The notes beneath the pieces were generated by a model that searched no databases, was not told where the DNA came from, and was given only the letters and a program-made list of their open reading frames with translations. A program made the position numbers and the translations under genes. Shown here in pieces: positions 6,654-13,685 of a stretch of DNA of 13,685 bases. Position 1 is the stretch's first letter. Each line of letters begins with the position of its first letter. The stretch covers positions 1-13,685 of the forward strand of contig CAZIUA010000071.1 in the NCBI GenBank assembly GCA_964542315.1, written 5' to 3'. The DNA is from UBA11524 sp964542315. GTDB taxonomy: Bacteria > Bacillota > Clostridia > Christensenellales > Aristaeellaceae.

Positions 6654-6700
6654 AAAAAGGGGCGCTGACTGCATTCATCCGCAGCCAGCGCCGTTTCTTT
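6654..6700. terminator. Bidirectional terminator between convergent operons
   Basis: The stem pairs GGCGCTG (6661-6667) with CAGCGCC (6686-6692). Past one A/C mismatch it continues with CTGC (6669-6672) and GCAG (6681-6684), around the 8-nt loop ATTCATCC. On the plus strand it is followed by GTTTCTTTT, ending flotillin/DUF6440 transcripts. On the minus strand it is followed by CCCCTTTTTA, ending the GH115/MATE operon. The minus-strand T-run is the cleaner of the two. Confidence 0.85.
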
Positions 6701-6710
6701 TGCAGAGGGA

Positions 6711-8108
6711 TCATTCCGCCCGGGCGATCCGCATTTCCAGGCTTGTGAGCTTCTTCCGCCCCGCGATGAGGTAGCAGAGCATATGCGTCCCGAAGGTCAG
6801 CGCCCAGGAGATGGGATAGGACACATAGAGCACATCCAGCGTGGGGTTGGCGGCGAAGACCGTCATGATCCACAGCACGCGGAAGAGGCATGCGCCCGTC
6901 AGGCTGACCAGCATGGGCATGATGGAATAGCCGATGCCGCGCATGCTGCCCACCATCACGTCCATCAGGCCGCACAGGCAATACAGCGGCAGCATGTAGG
7001 ACATCCGCTTCATGCCGTAATCCAGCACAGTGATGCCGGTGAGCGGGTCGATGGCCAGGGGGTCATCCAGATACAGCGAGAGCAGCGGACGGCCGCACAG
7101 GTACATCAGGTTGCCCATCACCAGGCCGATGACCGTCACCGTGGCGACGCAGACCCATACGCTGCGGCGGACGCGCTTGATCTTCCCTGCGCCCAGGTTC
7201 TGGCTGGCAAAGGTCAGCGCGGCCTGATGGATGGCGTTCATGGAGGTGTAGACGAAGCCCTCGAGGTTGCTGCTGGCGGAGTTCGCCGCCACGACCACCT
7301 CGCCGAAGCCGTTCACGGAGGACTGGATGAGCACGTTGGAGATGGAGAAGAGGCTGCCCTGCAGCCCGGCAGGCAGACCCACGCGGACGATTTCCAGCAG
7401 CTGGCGCTTGTGGATGCGCAGATCCTTCAGGCTCAGGCGGATCATGCCGTTGGAGCGCATCAGGCAGATGACCACCAACGCCGCGCTGACGGCCTGGCTG
7501 GCCACCGTCGCGATGGCCACGCCTGCCACATTCATGTGCAGGCCGATGACCGTTATCAGGTTCAGGATGACATTGACGCCGCCCGCGATGGTCAGGTAGA
7601 TCAGCGGCCGCTTGGTGTCGCCCACGGCGCGCAGGATGGACGCGCCGAAGTTATACACCATGTTGAAGGGCATGCCCAGGAAGTAGATCTTCATATAAGT
7701 GGTGGCAAGATCCAGCACGGGATTGTCCATCAGCTTCAGCAGGGGGCGGCAGAAGATGAATCCCACCAGGCCCACCACGACGCCTGCCATGAGGGACAGG
7801 CTCATGGCGGTGTGGACGGACTTATGCACCGCCGCGGCGTCATTCGCGCCAAAGGCCTTGGACACAGCCACGCTTCCGCCCACGCTCAGGCCGATGAACA
7901 CATTGACCATCAGGTTGATGAGGCTGCCGGTGGAGCCGACCGCCGCCAGGTATTCCTTGCCGGCCCAGCGGCCGACGACCACCATATCCGCCGCGTTAAA
8001 GAGCAGCTGCAGGATACCGGAGGCGATCAGGGGCAGGGAGAACATGAGCACCTTGGGCAACAGCGCGCCCTCGGTCATGTCGATTTCATAGCGATTGCTT
8101 TTTGCCAT
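6711..8108 (-). CDS. MATE family efflux transporter
   Basis: The 465-residue polytopic protein begins at ATG 8108, with AGAAGGAG 8 nt before it. The predicted layout is the 12-helix, two-lobe MATE fold. Typical N-lobe sequences are LPLIASGILQLLFNAADMVVVGRWAG (around 25-50, here in the usual helix-1 position), GLSVGGSVAVSKAFGA (73-88) and ASILRAVGDTKRPLI (156-170). The C-lobe contains VGLPAGLQGSLFSISN (243-258), ALTFASQNLGAGK (297-309) and the late SMRGIGYS segment. MATE proteins export cationic drugs or metabolites in exchange for Na+ or H+; the substrate cannot be read here. It is the last gene of the minus-strand operon, 34 nt after the GH115 stop, so physiological coupling to glucuronoxylan breakdown is possible but unproven. 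Confidence 0.95.
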   Translation of the reverse strand: MAKSNRYEIDMTEGALLPKVLMFSLPLIASGILQLLFNAADMVVVGRWAGKEYLAAVGSTGSLINLMVNVFIGLSVGGSVAVSKAFGANDAAAVHKSVHTAMSLSLMAGVVVGLVGFIFCRPLLKLMDNPVLDLATTYMKIYFLGMPFNMVYNFGASILRAVGDTKRPLIYLTIAGGVNVILNLITVIGLHMNVAGVAIATVASQAVSAALVVICLMRSNGMIRLSLKDLRIHKRQLLEIVRVGLPAGLQGSLFSISNVLIQSSVNGFGEVVVAANSASSNLEGFVYTSMNAIHQAALTFASQNLGAGKIKRVRRSVWVCVATVTVIGLVMGNLMYLCGRPLLSLYLDDPLAIDPLTGITVLDYGMKRMSYMLPLYCLCGLMDVMVGSMRGIGYSIMPMLVSLTGACLFRVLWIMTVFAANPTLDVLYVSYPISWALTFGTHMLCYLIAGRKKLTSLEMRIARAE

Positions 8109-8142
8109 TGTTGTTTCTCCTTCTGTAGGGGGGACATCGGGA

Positions 8143-10974
8143 TCAGATACAGGGGCTTTCCGCCGGGCCGAGGTAGCTCTGCGGCATTTGATGCCCCACG
8201 GGATAGATCAGCAGGCGTTCCAGGCTCAGGTTGGGATCCATCGCCCCCACCGTGACCTCATTCAGCCCGGCATGGCAGCGGATGACGGCCTTCACCTTGC
8301 GGATGTGGCTGACCATCGCCGCGCACCAGCGGGGATCGCTGTTTTCGCCCGGACGATAATCCGCCGGGATGCAGGTCAGCACCTGCTTTTCGTCATTGGC
8401 CGCCAGGGTGCAGCGCATGGGCACGCCCGGCTGGACGAGGCTGGTGGGCGTCAGCCACAATTCGCAGACGAAATCGCCCTCTTTTTCGGCATGGAAGCGA
8501 TAGGTCAGCGCAGGGGCATCCGCCGCATCGGCAAAGGACGCCGTGGTCGGGAACACCTTCACTGCCTGACCGCTGCGGCCCATCCCGGGCAGCACGCGGA
8601 AGGCTGCATCCGCCGTGTCGTGCCGGGCGCAGAAGTGATCCGCCCCGATGGTCACGACCTGTTTGACGGGTATGAAGGCCGGTTCGGCGTTGGGGGCATG
8701 CCTCTGGGCGGACACGGCGATCTGCACCGTGGCGTCATCCGCCCGGAGGGTCAGGGTGCAGTGCTGCTTCCCCTCGCCCAGGCGGCTGCGGTCGCATGTG
8801 AGCACCACCGTGTCCAGTTCCGCGGTCTTGCCCTCGCGCGGGGTGACGGTCAGCCAGTCCGCCTCGCCCTCGATGCGCCAGGTCAGTTCGCCCGTGCCGG
8901 CATTGGCGACCTCCAGGCGGACTTCCGTGACGCCCGCATCGCAGAAATCATCCGCCTTGATGACATAGGGCGCGCCGTATTTCTTGCCATAGGTGGTTTC
9001 GCTGTCCGCACGGGAAACGGACAGGCGCGGCGCATGCCAGGGATAGACATAGGTGCGCAGGGGCATCCTGCATCCGTCCTCGTTCCAGGAGGTGAAGCCG
9101 ATATGGGCCTCCTTCTCCATGCCCGACCACTTGCCATCCCGGAAGGCGGCGTATTCCGCGCTCAGGGCGGCATCGCGCTGCATGCAGGCATCCACCCGGG
9201 CGGCAAAAGCGTTGGCCACCGGGCGCGCCTGCGCGGCATAATGGGCATTGAATCCTGCCATCAGGTGCATGTCCAGCAGGTTGACGCTGGCCTGCACGGG
9301 CAGGAGGATCATGCTGTAGAAGGCATCCTGTGCGGGCTGGGAGAGCGCCTCATTCAGGGCGCTGGCCGACCGGATCAGCCGCTCGCCCATGTCGTGCAGG
9401 CGCATTCCCTCCCCTTCGTGGCAGGGATGATACACGGCGGCGTTCAGCGCCTCGGGACGGCGCTTGCCGTTGAGGTCATACAGGCCGACGAGGATGTCCT
9501 CCGCCTGATGGCGCTGTTCCGCCGTCATCGTGGGGAAGGTATCCCGGATGAAGGCTTCGACCCACTTGCGCCAGTTCAGCGGATCATGGCTGCCCCAGCG
9601 GTCGTAATCATAGGCCAGATCAAGGAATTGCTGCAGGCTGACCTCATTGCCCTTGAGGTCGCCGGTATTGAGGATCCACACATCGCGCACGCCATAATCA
9701 TACGCCAGGCACATCTGCTCCCACAGCTTCGCAAAGGGCGTTGAGGGCATCCATTCATAGCTCACCGGCCCGCCGTGATAGTCCACATGGTAATACATGC
9801 CCCAGCCGCAGTTCCGCTTTTTCAGCGCGGCGGTCATCTCCTTCGTGGGCAGGCTGCGCATGAAGCCGTGGTTGTCCTCGCAGAGCATGCAGACGGTGTT
9901 GCGCAGGCCCTCCCAGTCCTTGAGGCCCTGCACCTCGTCATCGCCGTAGAAGAAGGGCTCGACCTCCTTGTACAGGGCCAGCAGGCGCGGCTGATCCTTC
10001 GACTTGGGGCCAGCATGGGCCTGGATCAGCGCCTCCTGGGTGGTGATGACATCCTTGAGGTATTCGATATTCTCCTTCAGGCCGGACGCCTCGCCCAGCA
10101 TGGCGGAATCCGCCTCACCGCGCATGCCGATGGTGATGAGGTGCTCGTACTGGCCGGAGCGCTTCAGGCCATCCGCCCAGAAGCGCGTCACGCCATCGCG
10201 GTTGCGCAGGAAGTTCCACTCCGTGCCATAGGCGCCGCCTGCACGGACGCTGCGCTGGAATTCCTCTCCCGCGCGCAGGCAGGGCTCATGATGGGAATTG
10301 CCCACCACGATGCCGTATTCGTCCGCCAGCTGCTCATTGAGCGCGCCGGGGCCTTCCTCGCCAAAGACGCTCGCCCACATCGCCGGCCAGAGGTAGTTGG
10401 CCTTCAGGCGCAGGAGCAGCTCAAACACATGGTCGTACATCTGCGCGTTCACGCCGCCGAAATGCGCCATGCACCACGAGCCGAAGCAGGGCCATTCATC
10501 GTTGATGAACAATCCGCGGTAGCGGACGCTGGGTTCCCGGGAGACGAATGCTTCATCATCCGGCCAGAGGATGTCCGCATGGTGCTCCGGCTCCGCATCG
10601 CCCCAATAGCACAGGGGGGACACGCCGATGCGCCGGGACAGTTCAAACATGCCGAATTCCGTGCCGCGCTTGTCGCTGCCCAGAATGATGAGGCTGCCGT
10701 CCACCACGGTCAGGGCATAGCATTCCCACTTGCCGCGGATCATCTCCGCCTGGGGGAGCTTGCCGGCGGCGATGAGGGCATCCGCCTGTGCGGAACAGCC
10801 CAGCGTCGCGCAGAGGATATGGGGCGTGCCGGGGATCTCTCGCAGGAGCACCGGCTTCACGCCGGAGACCTTCTCCACATCCGCCATGACCTTGCCGGCC
10901 ACACGCACAACGCCTGCATGGGCGGAATCTTCCACCACAAAGGGGAGGAACTGTCCGTTTTTCGTCAGAAACAT
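8143..10974 (-). CDS. GH115 family xylan alpha-1,2-glucuronidase (intracellular)
   Basis: The 943-residue enzyme starts at ATG 10974 after AAGGAG. It has no signal peptide, so it probably acts in the cytoplasm on imported glucurono-xylooligosaccharides, removing (4-O-methyl-)glucuronic acid. The N-terminal domain (1-145) includes LGSDKRGTEFGMFELSRRIGVSP (99-121), the GH20/GH115-type accessory fold. The catalytic barrel (about 148-480) carries the family signatures YRGLFINDEWP (152-162), NYLWPAMW (193-200), GNSHHEPCLR (225-234), TIGMRGEADSAM (281-292), CEDNHGFMRSLP (365-376) and YYHVDYHGGPVSYEW (394-408), then ILNTGDLKGNE (434-444). A helical domain follows, then a BACON/Ig-like module (about 668-760, with ADWLTVTPREG) and a C-terminal beta domain to 943. 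Alpha-glucuronidase activity is the known family role; activity of this copy is inferred. It is the middle gene of the minus-strand operon. Confidence 0.94.
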   Translation of the reverse strand: MFLTKNGQFLPFVVEDSAHAGVVRVAGKVMADVEKVSGVKPVLLREIPGTPHILCATLGCSAQADALIAAGKLPQAEMIRGKWECYALTVVDGSLIILGSDKRGTEFGMFELSRRIGVSPLCYWGDAEPEHHADILWPDDEAFVSREPSVRYRGLFINDEWPCFGSWCMAHFGGVNAQMYDHVFELLLRLKANYLWPAMWASVFGEEGPGALNEQLADEYGIVVGNSHHEPCLRAGEEFQRSVRAGGAYGTEWNFLRNRDGVTRFWADGLKRSGQYEHLITIGMRGEADSAMLGEASGLKENIEYLKDVITTQEALIQAHAGPKSKDQPRLLALYKEVEPFFYGDDEVQGLKDWEGLRNTVCMLCEDNHGFMRSLPTKEMTAALKKRNCGWGMYYHVDYHGGPVSYEWMPSTPFAKLWEQMCLAYDYGVRDVWILNTGDLKGNEVSLQQFLDLAYDYDRWGSHDPLNWRKWVEAFIRDTFPTMTAEQRHQAEDILVGLYDLNGKRRPEALNAAVYHPCHEGEGMRLHDMGERLIRSASALNEALSQPAQDAFYSMILLPVQASVNLLDMHLMAGFNAHYAAQARPVANAFAARVDACMQRDAALSAEYAAFRDGKWSGMEKEAHIGFTSWNEDGCRMPLRTYVYPWHAPRLSVSRADSETTYGKKYGAPYVIKADDFCDAGVTEVRLEVANAGTGELTWRIEGEADWLTVTPREGKTAELDTVVLTCDRSRLGEGKQHCTLTLRADDATVQIAVSAQRHAPNAEPAFIPVKQVVTIGADHFCARHDTADAAFRVLPGMGRSGQAVKVFPTTASFADAADAPALTYRFHAEKEGDFVCELWLTPTSLVQPGVPMRCTLAANDEKQVLTCIPADYRPGENSDPRWCAAMVSHIRKVKAVIRCHAGLNEVTVGAMDPNLSLERLLIYPVGHQMPQSYLGPAESPCI

Positions 10975-11006
10975 CGCGTTATCTCCTTTTCATTCGTGCT
11001 GGTGTC

Positions 11007-12077
11007 TCAGTGCATCGTCGCCGTGAGGATGAGCATGGTTGCTCCGGGGGGATCGAACAGGCGGAAGGACATGAACCAGGGGTATTCCGTCCCTGCGCCA
11101 AGGCCGGGGCTGATGTGCTGCCATACGCCAGCCAGATAGCCCATGCCCTGGATCTTCTCGTCCGGGGGGAAGAAGCCCAGCTCCGGCACATAGATCGCGC
11201 CGATGCCGGGGATGCGCCACTGTCCGCCGCAATAGCCGCCGGCGAGGATCAGCGACACCTTCTCCATGGTGAAGGTCTTGCTGGATGCCCATGCGCGGGA
11301 TTCCGCGACGGCCTCGCGCGTCAGGGGCATGTGGCTCACCGCGACCTGGATGTGGCTGTCCTTGACCGCGGCGATGCTTTCGCGGATGCGGCCCATGCGT
11401 GCCACCTGGAATTCCGCCGTGCGCTTCAGGGCGCTCTGCTCCAATGTCAGGGGCTCCACCTGCGCCTCCAGCATGTCGATCTGGTTCTGCCAGGCCTTTT
11501 CCGTGCTGGCGATGTCCATGGTGTACAGGTTTTCCGGCACGAACCAGATGGTCGCCTTGCCCGTCTTGATGGCGTAGGGTTCATCCAGGATGATGGCACC
11601 GGCCTCCTGCAGGCGCTGCGCCCAATCCGCATAGACGGACAGACTGGTGTGCGCGGTGGCATCATACAGCGCCGGATCGCCATCGCCCGGCAGGAGCAGC
11701 ACCGGTGTGCCGCTGGGCAGCTGCGCGAGGAGATCGAGCACGGGCTGCACATCGCCGCTGCTACCGACCATATTGCCCGTGAGCACCACCGCGCCATAGC
11801 CGCTGCGGTCGCCGATGGCCTTCTTCACGGCGGACTGGCGATCCCCCAATTCCGCACCGTTCAGGTCGGACAAATGGAGGATGGTGAAGTTATCCAGGTC
11901 GGTAGGCAGGTTCGAAACGGTGACGTATTCCCGTGTGTAGGCGACGGTGTGCGTCATGGCGAGGTTCGCGGTGAACAGCGCCGCCAGCACCAGCACTGCG
12001 ACCAAGAGCACCCCCAGGAGGATGCCGCGTCCGCGATGCGTCTCTTCCGCAAAAATGTATTGTTGACGTCGTGCCAT
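11007..12077 (-). CDS. Membrane-anchored metallophosphoesterase homologue with a degenerate active site
   Basis: The 356-residue protein starts at ATG 12077 with GGAGG about 10 nt upstream. After a short charged N-terminus, residues 19-41 form one membrane helix. The remainder follows the YkuE-like calcineurin phosphoesterase pattern: FTILHLSDLNG (64-74), VVLTGNMVG (97-105), VLLLPGDGDPALYD (126-139), VAVSHMPLT (245-253), ILAGGYCGGQWRIPGIGAIYVPELGFF (277-303) and ISPGLG (322-327). Active relatives have SDLHxG, GDxxD, GNHD and GHTHGGQ at those places. Here DxH is DLN, GD is GN102, GNHD is GDGD (131-134) and GHTHGGQ is GGYCGGQ (280-286); of the metal ligands only D71 and H249 clearly remain. It is therefore probably a pseudoenzyme that binds a ligand or partner. 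The frame is intact, so it is not a decaying gene. It leads the GH115/MATE operon, 32 nt before GH115. Confidence 0.85.
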   Translation of the reverse strand: MARRQQYIFAEETHRGRGILLGVLLVAVLVLAALFTANLAMTHTVAYTREYVTVSNLPTDLDNFTILHLSDLNGAELGDRQSAVKKAIGDRSGYGAVVLTGNMVGSSGDVQPVLDLLAQLPSGTPVLLLPGDGDPALYDATAHTSLSVYADWAQRLQEAGAIILDEPYAIKTGKATIWFVPENLYTMDIASTEKAWQNQIDMLEAQVEPLTLEQSALKRTAEFQVARMGRIRESIAAVKDSHIQVAVSHMPLTREAVAESRAWASSKTFTMEKVSLILAGGYCGGQWRIPGIGAIYVPELGFFPPDEKIQGMGYLAGVWQHISPGLGAGTEYPWFMSFRLFDPPGATMLILTATMH

Positions 12078-12110
12078 CGGATCATGCCCTCCGCATATTT
12101 ACTCATACTA

Positions 12111-12139
12111 ATTATAGGCTTTCTTCCGGCAGATTACAA
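12111..12139 (-). promoter_or_regulatory. Sigma-A type promoter for the metallophosphoesterase-like/GH115/MATE operon
   Basis: On the minus strand, -35 TTGTAA (12134-12139), a 17-bp spacer and a perfect -10 TATAAT (12111-12116) imply a start near 12104 and a leader of about 27 nt. No promoter or terminator was seen inside the operon, so the three genes probably share this start. No operator or cre-like site was recognised, so how xylan-related control would work is not visible. Confidence 0.8.
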
Positions 12140-12229
12140 GGGGCGATGTAACAATGAACAGCATTTTTGCGTCCGCATCGGGCGGGATCGCCGCCTCCTG
12201 GCCGGCAGCGCGTTTTTTCGCAGAAGCAG

Positions 12230-12258
12230 TTGCATTTGCGCCGAAAAGCCAGTATACT
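12230..12258 (+). promoter_or_regulatory. Sigma-A type promoter for the Big2 repeat protein gene
   Basis: The -35 TTGCAT (12230-12235), a 17-bp spacer and the -10 TATACT (12253-12258) give a start near 12265 and a leader of about 75 nt. It is divergent from the promoter at 12111-12139. The roughly 90 bases between the two promoters are GC-rich with a small hairpin (GGCGG 12181-12185 with CCGCC 12191-12195) and nothing else I can name. Confidence 0.75.
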
Positions 12259-12340
12259 TATTTATGAAGAAACGGGAAGAAAAACCAACCCTTGACCGTT
12301 ATATGAATGAAAGCCGATCACGAAGAACGGAGGAATGGCT

Positions 12341-13685
12341 ATGAAGCGCGTGATCCCCCTGATTTTGACCGTCCTGATGCTGGTGTGCGCGATGTGTACC
12401 ACCGCCCTGGCGGAAAACCAATTCCACTTTGACAAGACTGTGCGTACCGTCTTCGAGGGCGAGACGCTCCAGCTGGTGCTGGTCCGCGCGGGCGACTGCG
12501 CTGAACCGGGCGAGCTGACCTACACCACCTCTTCCGCCAAGATCGCCACCATCGATGAAAACGGCGTGGTGACCGGCCTGACCAAGGGGCAGGTGACCAT
12601 CACCGCCAAGCTCAAGACCGAGAAGCGCACCTGGACGACCACGCTGTCCGTCACGGTGGCACGCCGGGTGGAGAGCATCGAGGTGACCGGCAGCCGCCTG
12701 ACGGTCTACGATCCGTGGGATCCGGTGGTCGCCGCCCAGCTCGACCCGACCTCCGCCTATGGGCATCTGCCGGTGCTGGTGCTCCAGGTCGGCAAGCAGC
12801 AGACCATCACCGCCACCTGCTCCCCGTCCACGGCCACCAACCGCAACTGGCGCCTGACTTCCGCCGATACAGGCATCGTCCGCGTCAGTGACAACACCTT
12901 CGTCCCCAAGAAGGCCGGCGAATGCCTCGTCACGGTGGAAAGCGTGCAGAATCCCGAGATCTGCCAGCAGTATCGTGCCTTGGTGGTGCAGCCTGTCACC
13001 CGCGTGCAGGTCAAGAGCGATGTGAAATACCTCTACCTGGGCGAGACGCTGGCGCTGTCCGCAGCCATCACCCCGGCGGATGCCACCATCCAGAGCGTCA
13101 CCTGGTCCTCCGACCAGCCCGAATGCGCCTCCGTGGATGAATACGGCGTGGTCACCGCGCTCAAGCGCGCACAGGTCGTCATCACCGCCAAGGCGGCGGA
13201 TGGCTCCGGCCGCACCGGCTCCTATACGCTGATCATCCGCCAGCCCCCGGAGGAAGTCACCCTCAACAAGACCGATGTCCGCCTGAAGGCTGGCAACTAC
13301 GTCACCCTGTCCGCCACGGTGAAGCCCTCCACGGTGGGCGATAAGTCCGTGGTGTGGTCCTCCTCCGACACCTCCGTCGCAAAGGTCAACGCCAACGGCC
13401 GCGTCACCGCCGTCAATCCCGGCACGGCCATCATCACCGCCCAGAGCAACACCCATCCCAATGTGTATGCACAGGCCATCATCCGCGTCTATCAGCCCGT
13501 GCAGAAGGTCGCCTTCACCGACAAGAACCCCTATGTGGCCGTCGGCGAGAGCATCCGCCTGAATTGGACCGTCTCCCCTGCCACCGCCACGGATCCCTCC
13601 GTGACCTTCTCCACCAACAAGCCCGATGTGGTCAGCGTCAGCCAGGATGGCACCGTCACCGGCCTCAAGCGCGGCGAATGCTATG
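12341..13685 (+). CDS. Secreted Big2 Ig-like repeat protein (partial, C-terminus off the right edge)
   Basis: The open frame of 448 residues runs from ATG 12341 to the right edge. GGAGG (12329-12333) is 7 nt from this ATG but only one base from the in-frame ATG at 12335, so 12341 is preferred. Residues 1-24 form a signal peptide (KR, hydrophobic core, cleavage after ALA). Five Big2/Ig-like domains follow at about 28-107, 110-217, 219-300, 304-385 and from 387 on. Each shows the family pattern of a GETLxL or VGExIxL strand, SSDxSVAxVNxNGxVTAxxxGxAxITA, and a closing V strand. Big2 arrays extend adhesins and surface enzymes from the wall. No catalytic or wall-anchoring domain is visible in this part; one may lie in the missing C-terminus. 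It is transcribed divergently from the GH115 operon. Confidence 0.9.
   Translation, partial: MKRVIPLILTVLMLVCAMCTTALAENQFHFDKTVRTVFEGETLQLVLVRAGDCAEPGELTYTTSSAKIATIDENGVVTGLTKGQVTITAKLKTEKRTWTTTLSVTVARRVESIEVTGSRLTVYDPWDPVVAAQLDPTSAYGHLPVLVLQVGKQQTITATCSPSTATNRNWRLTSADTGIVRVSDNTFVPKKAGECLVTVESVQNPEICQQYRALVVQPVTRVQVKSDVKYLYLGETLALSAAITPADATIQSVTWSSDQPECASVDEYGVVTALKRAQVVITAKAADGSGRTGSYTLIIRQPPEEVTLNKTDVRLKAGNYVTLSATVKPSTVGDKSVVWSSSDTSVAKVNANGRVTAVNPGTAIITAQSNTHPNVYAQAIIRVYQPVQKVAFTDKNPYVAVGESIRLNWTVSPATATDPSVTFSTNKPDVVSVSQDGTVTGLKRGECY
12422..13685 (+). repeat. Array of Big2 Ig-like domains, five seen
   Basis: Repeated units of about 80-110 residues at roughly 12422-12661, 12668-12991, 12995-13240, 13250-13495 and 13499 to the edge share a W or T strand, an A(T/S)V(D/N)xxGxVTxL turn and an (I/V)ITAK or ITAQ strand. 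Sequence identity between units is low, so this is a domain array rather than a DNA repeat. The second unit is longer than the others because of an insertion near residues 121-150 and has a weaker consensus (DTGIVRVSDNTFVPKKAGE). Confidence 0.75.

Noticed and set aside
11007..12077. Calling the metallophosphoesterase-like gene a pseudogene
   Set aside because: The frame is full length with a promoter, a ribosome binding site and conserved non-catalytic positions; only the metal-binding residues changed, which fits a functional pseudoenzyme better than decay.
12145..12228. GC-rich hairpins and a T-run between the two divergent promoters, considered as a terminator or riboswitch
   Set aside because: The stems are only 4-5 bp, the T-run (12213-12218) does not follow a stem, and no gene ends into this region.
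6783..12344. Very long plus-strand open frames (6783-8255, 8095-9744, 9775-11139, 11010-12344) opposite the MATE, GH115 and metallophosphoesterase-like genes
   Set aside because: They lie antisense to genes with clear family signatures, encode His/Ala/Gln/Gly-rich sequences without domains, lack sensible ribosome binding sites, and are explained by GC-rich codon use of the real genes.
12299..13456. 385-codon minus-strand open frame opposite the Big2 gene
   Set aside because: Gly/Asp/His-rich low-complexity translation typical of the reverse of a high-GC gene; the plus-strand frame shows a signal peptide and repeated Big2 domains.

Overview
The window looks like chromosomal DNA from a GC-rich member of the Bacillota, most likely a Clostridia or Christensenellales-type gut or rumen bacterium. 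The evidence is strong AGGAGG-type ribosome binding sites 6-10 nt before nearly every start, recognisable sigma-A promoters, U-tract hairpin terminators, many secreted proteins typical of Gram-positives (SH3/peptidoglycan-binding, Big2 Ig-like, Fn3), a flotillin and a DUF6440-type small protein. No genus can be named from the sequence alone. There are no tRNA or rRNA genes, CRISPR arrays, insertion sequences or phage genes, and gene packing is dense. The longest gene-free stretches are 1715-1962, 4705-4934 and 12078-12340, all under 300 bases and all explained as promoter or terminator regions.

Layout. (1) 1-1714, minus strand: the N-terminal 571 residues of a secreted protein with two SH3-like domains followed by at least five peptidoglycan-binding repeats; it runs off the left edge. 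(2) 1963-3753, plus strand: a tight four-gene operon with a 50-residue soluble protein, a two-lobed PRC-barrel protein, a 49-residue YtxH-like membrane peptide and an AI-2E (PerM-type) membrane protein. (3) 3862-4704: a secreted protein with a four-cysteine, possibly zinc-binding N-terminus and an Fn3-like domain, with its own promoter and a clear terminator. (4) 4935-6635: a YuaG/FloT-type flotillin and a 59-residue DUF6440-like protein. (5) 6654-6700: a hairpin that serves as terminator for two convergent operons. (6) 12077 down to 6711, minus strand: an operon of a membrane-anchored metallophosphoesterase homologue, a GH115 alpha-glucuronidase and a MATE transporter. (7) 12341 to the right edge, plus strand: a secreted protein made of tandem Big2 Ig-like domains, transcribed divergently from operon 6.

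Most of the window concerns the cell envelope: wall-binding and adhesion-like secreted proteins at both ends, and membrane organisation (flotillin, PRC-barrel/YtxH/AI-2E) in the middle. GH115 adds xylan side-chain metabolism; it lacks a signal peptide and probably acts on imported oligosaccharides. The most unusual observation is that the metallophosphoesterase homologue at 11007-12077 keeps the overall sequence pattern of the YkuE-like family but has lost nearly all of the metal-binding residues (DxH became DLN, GD became GN, GNHD became GDGD, GHTHGGQ became GGYCGGQ). It is therefore probably a catalytically inactive, membrane-anchored pseudoenzyme.
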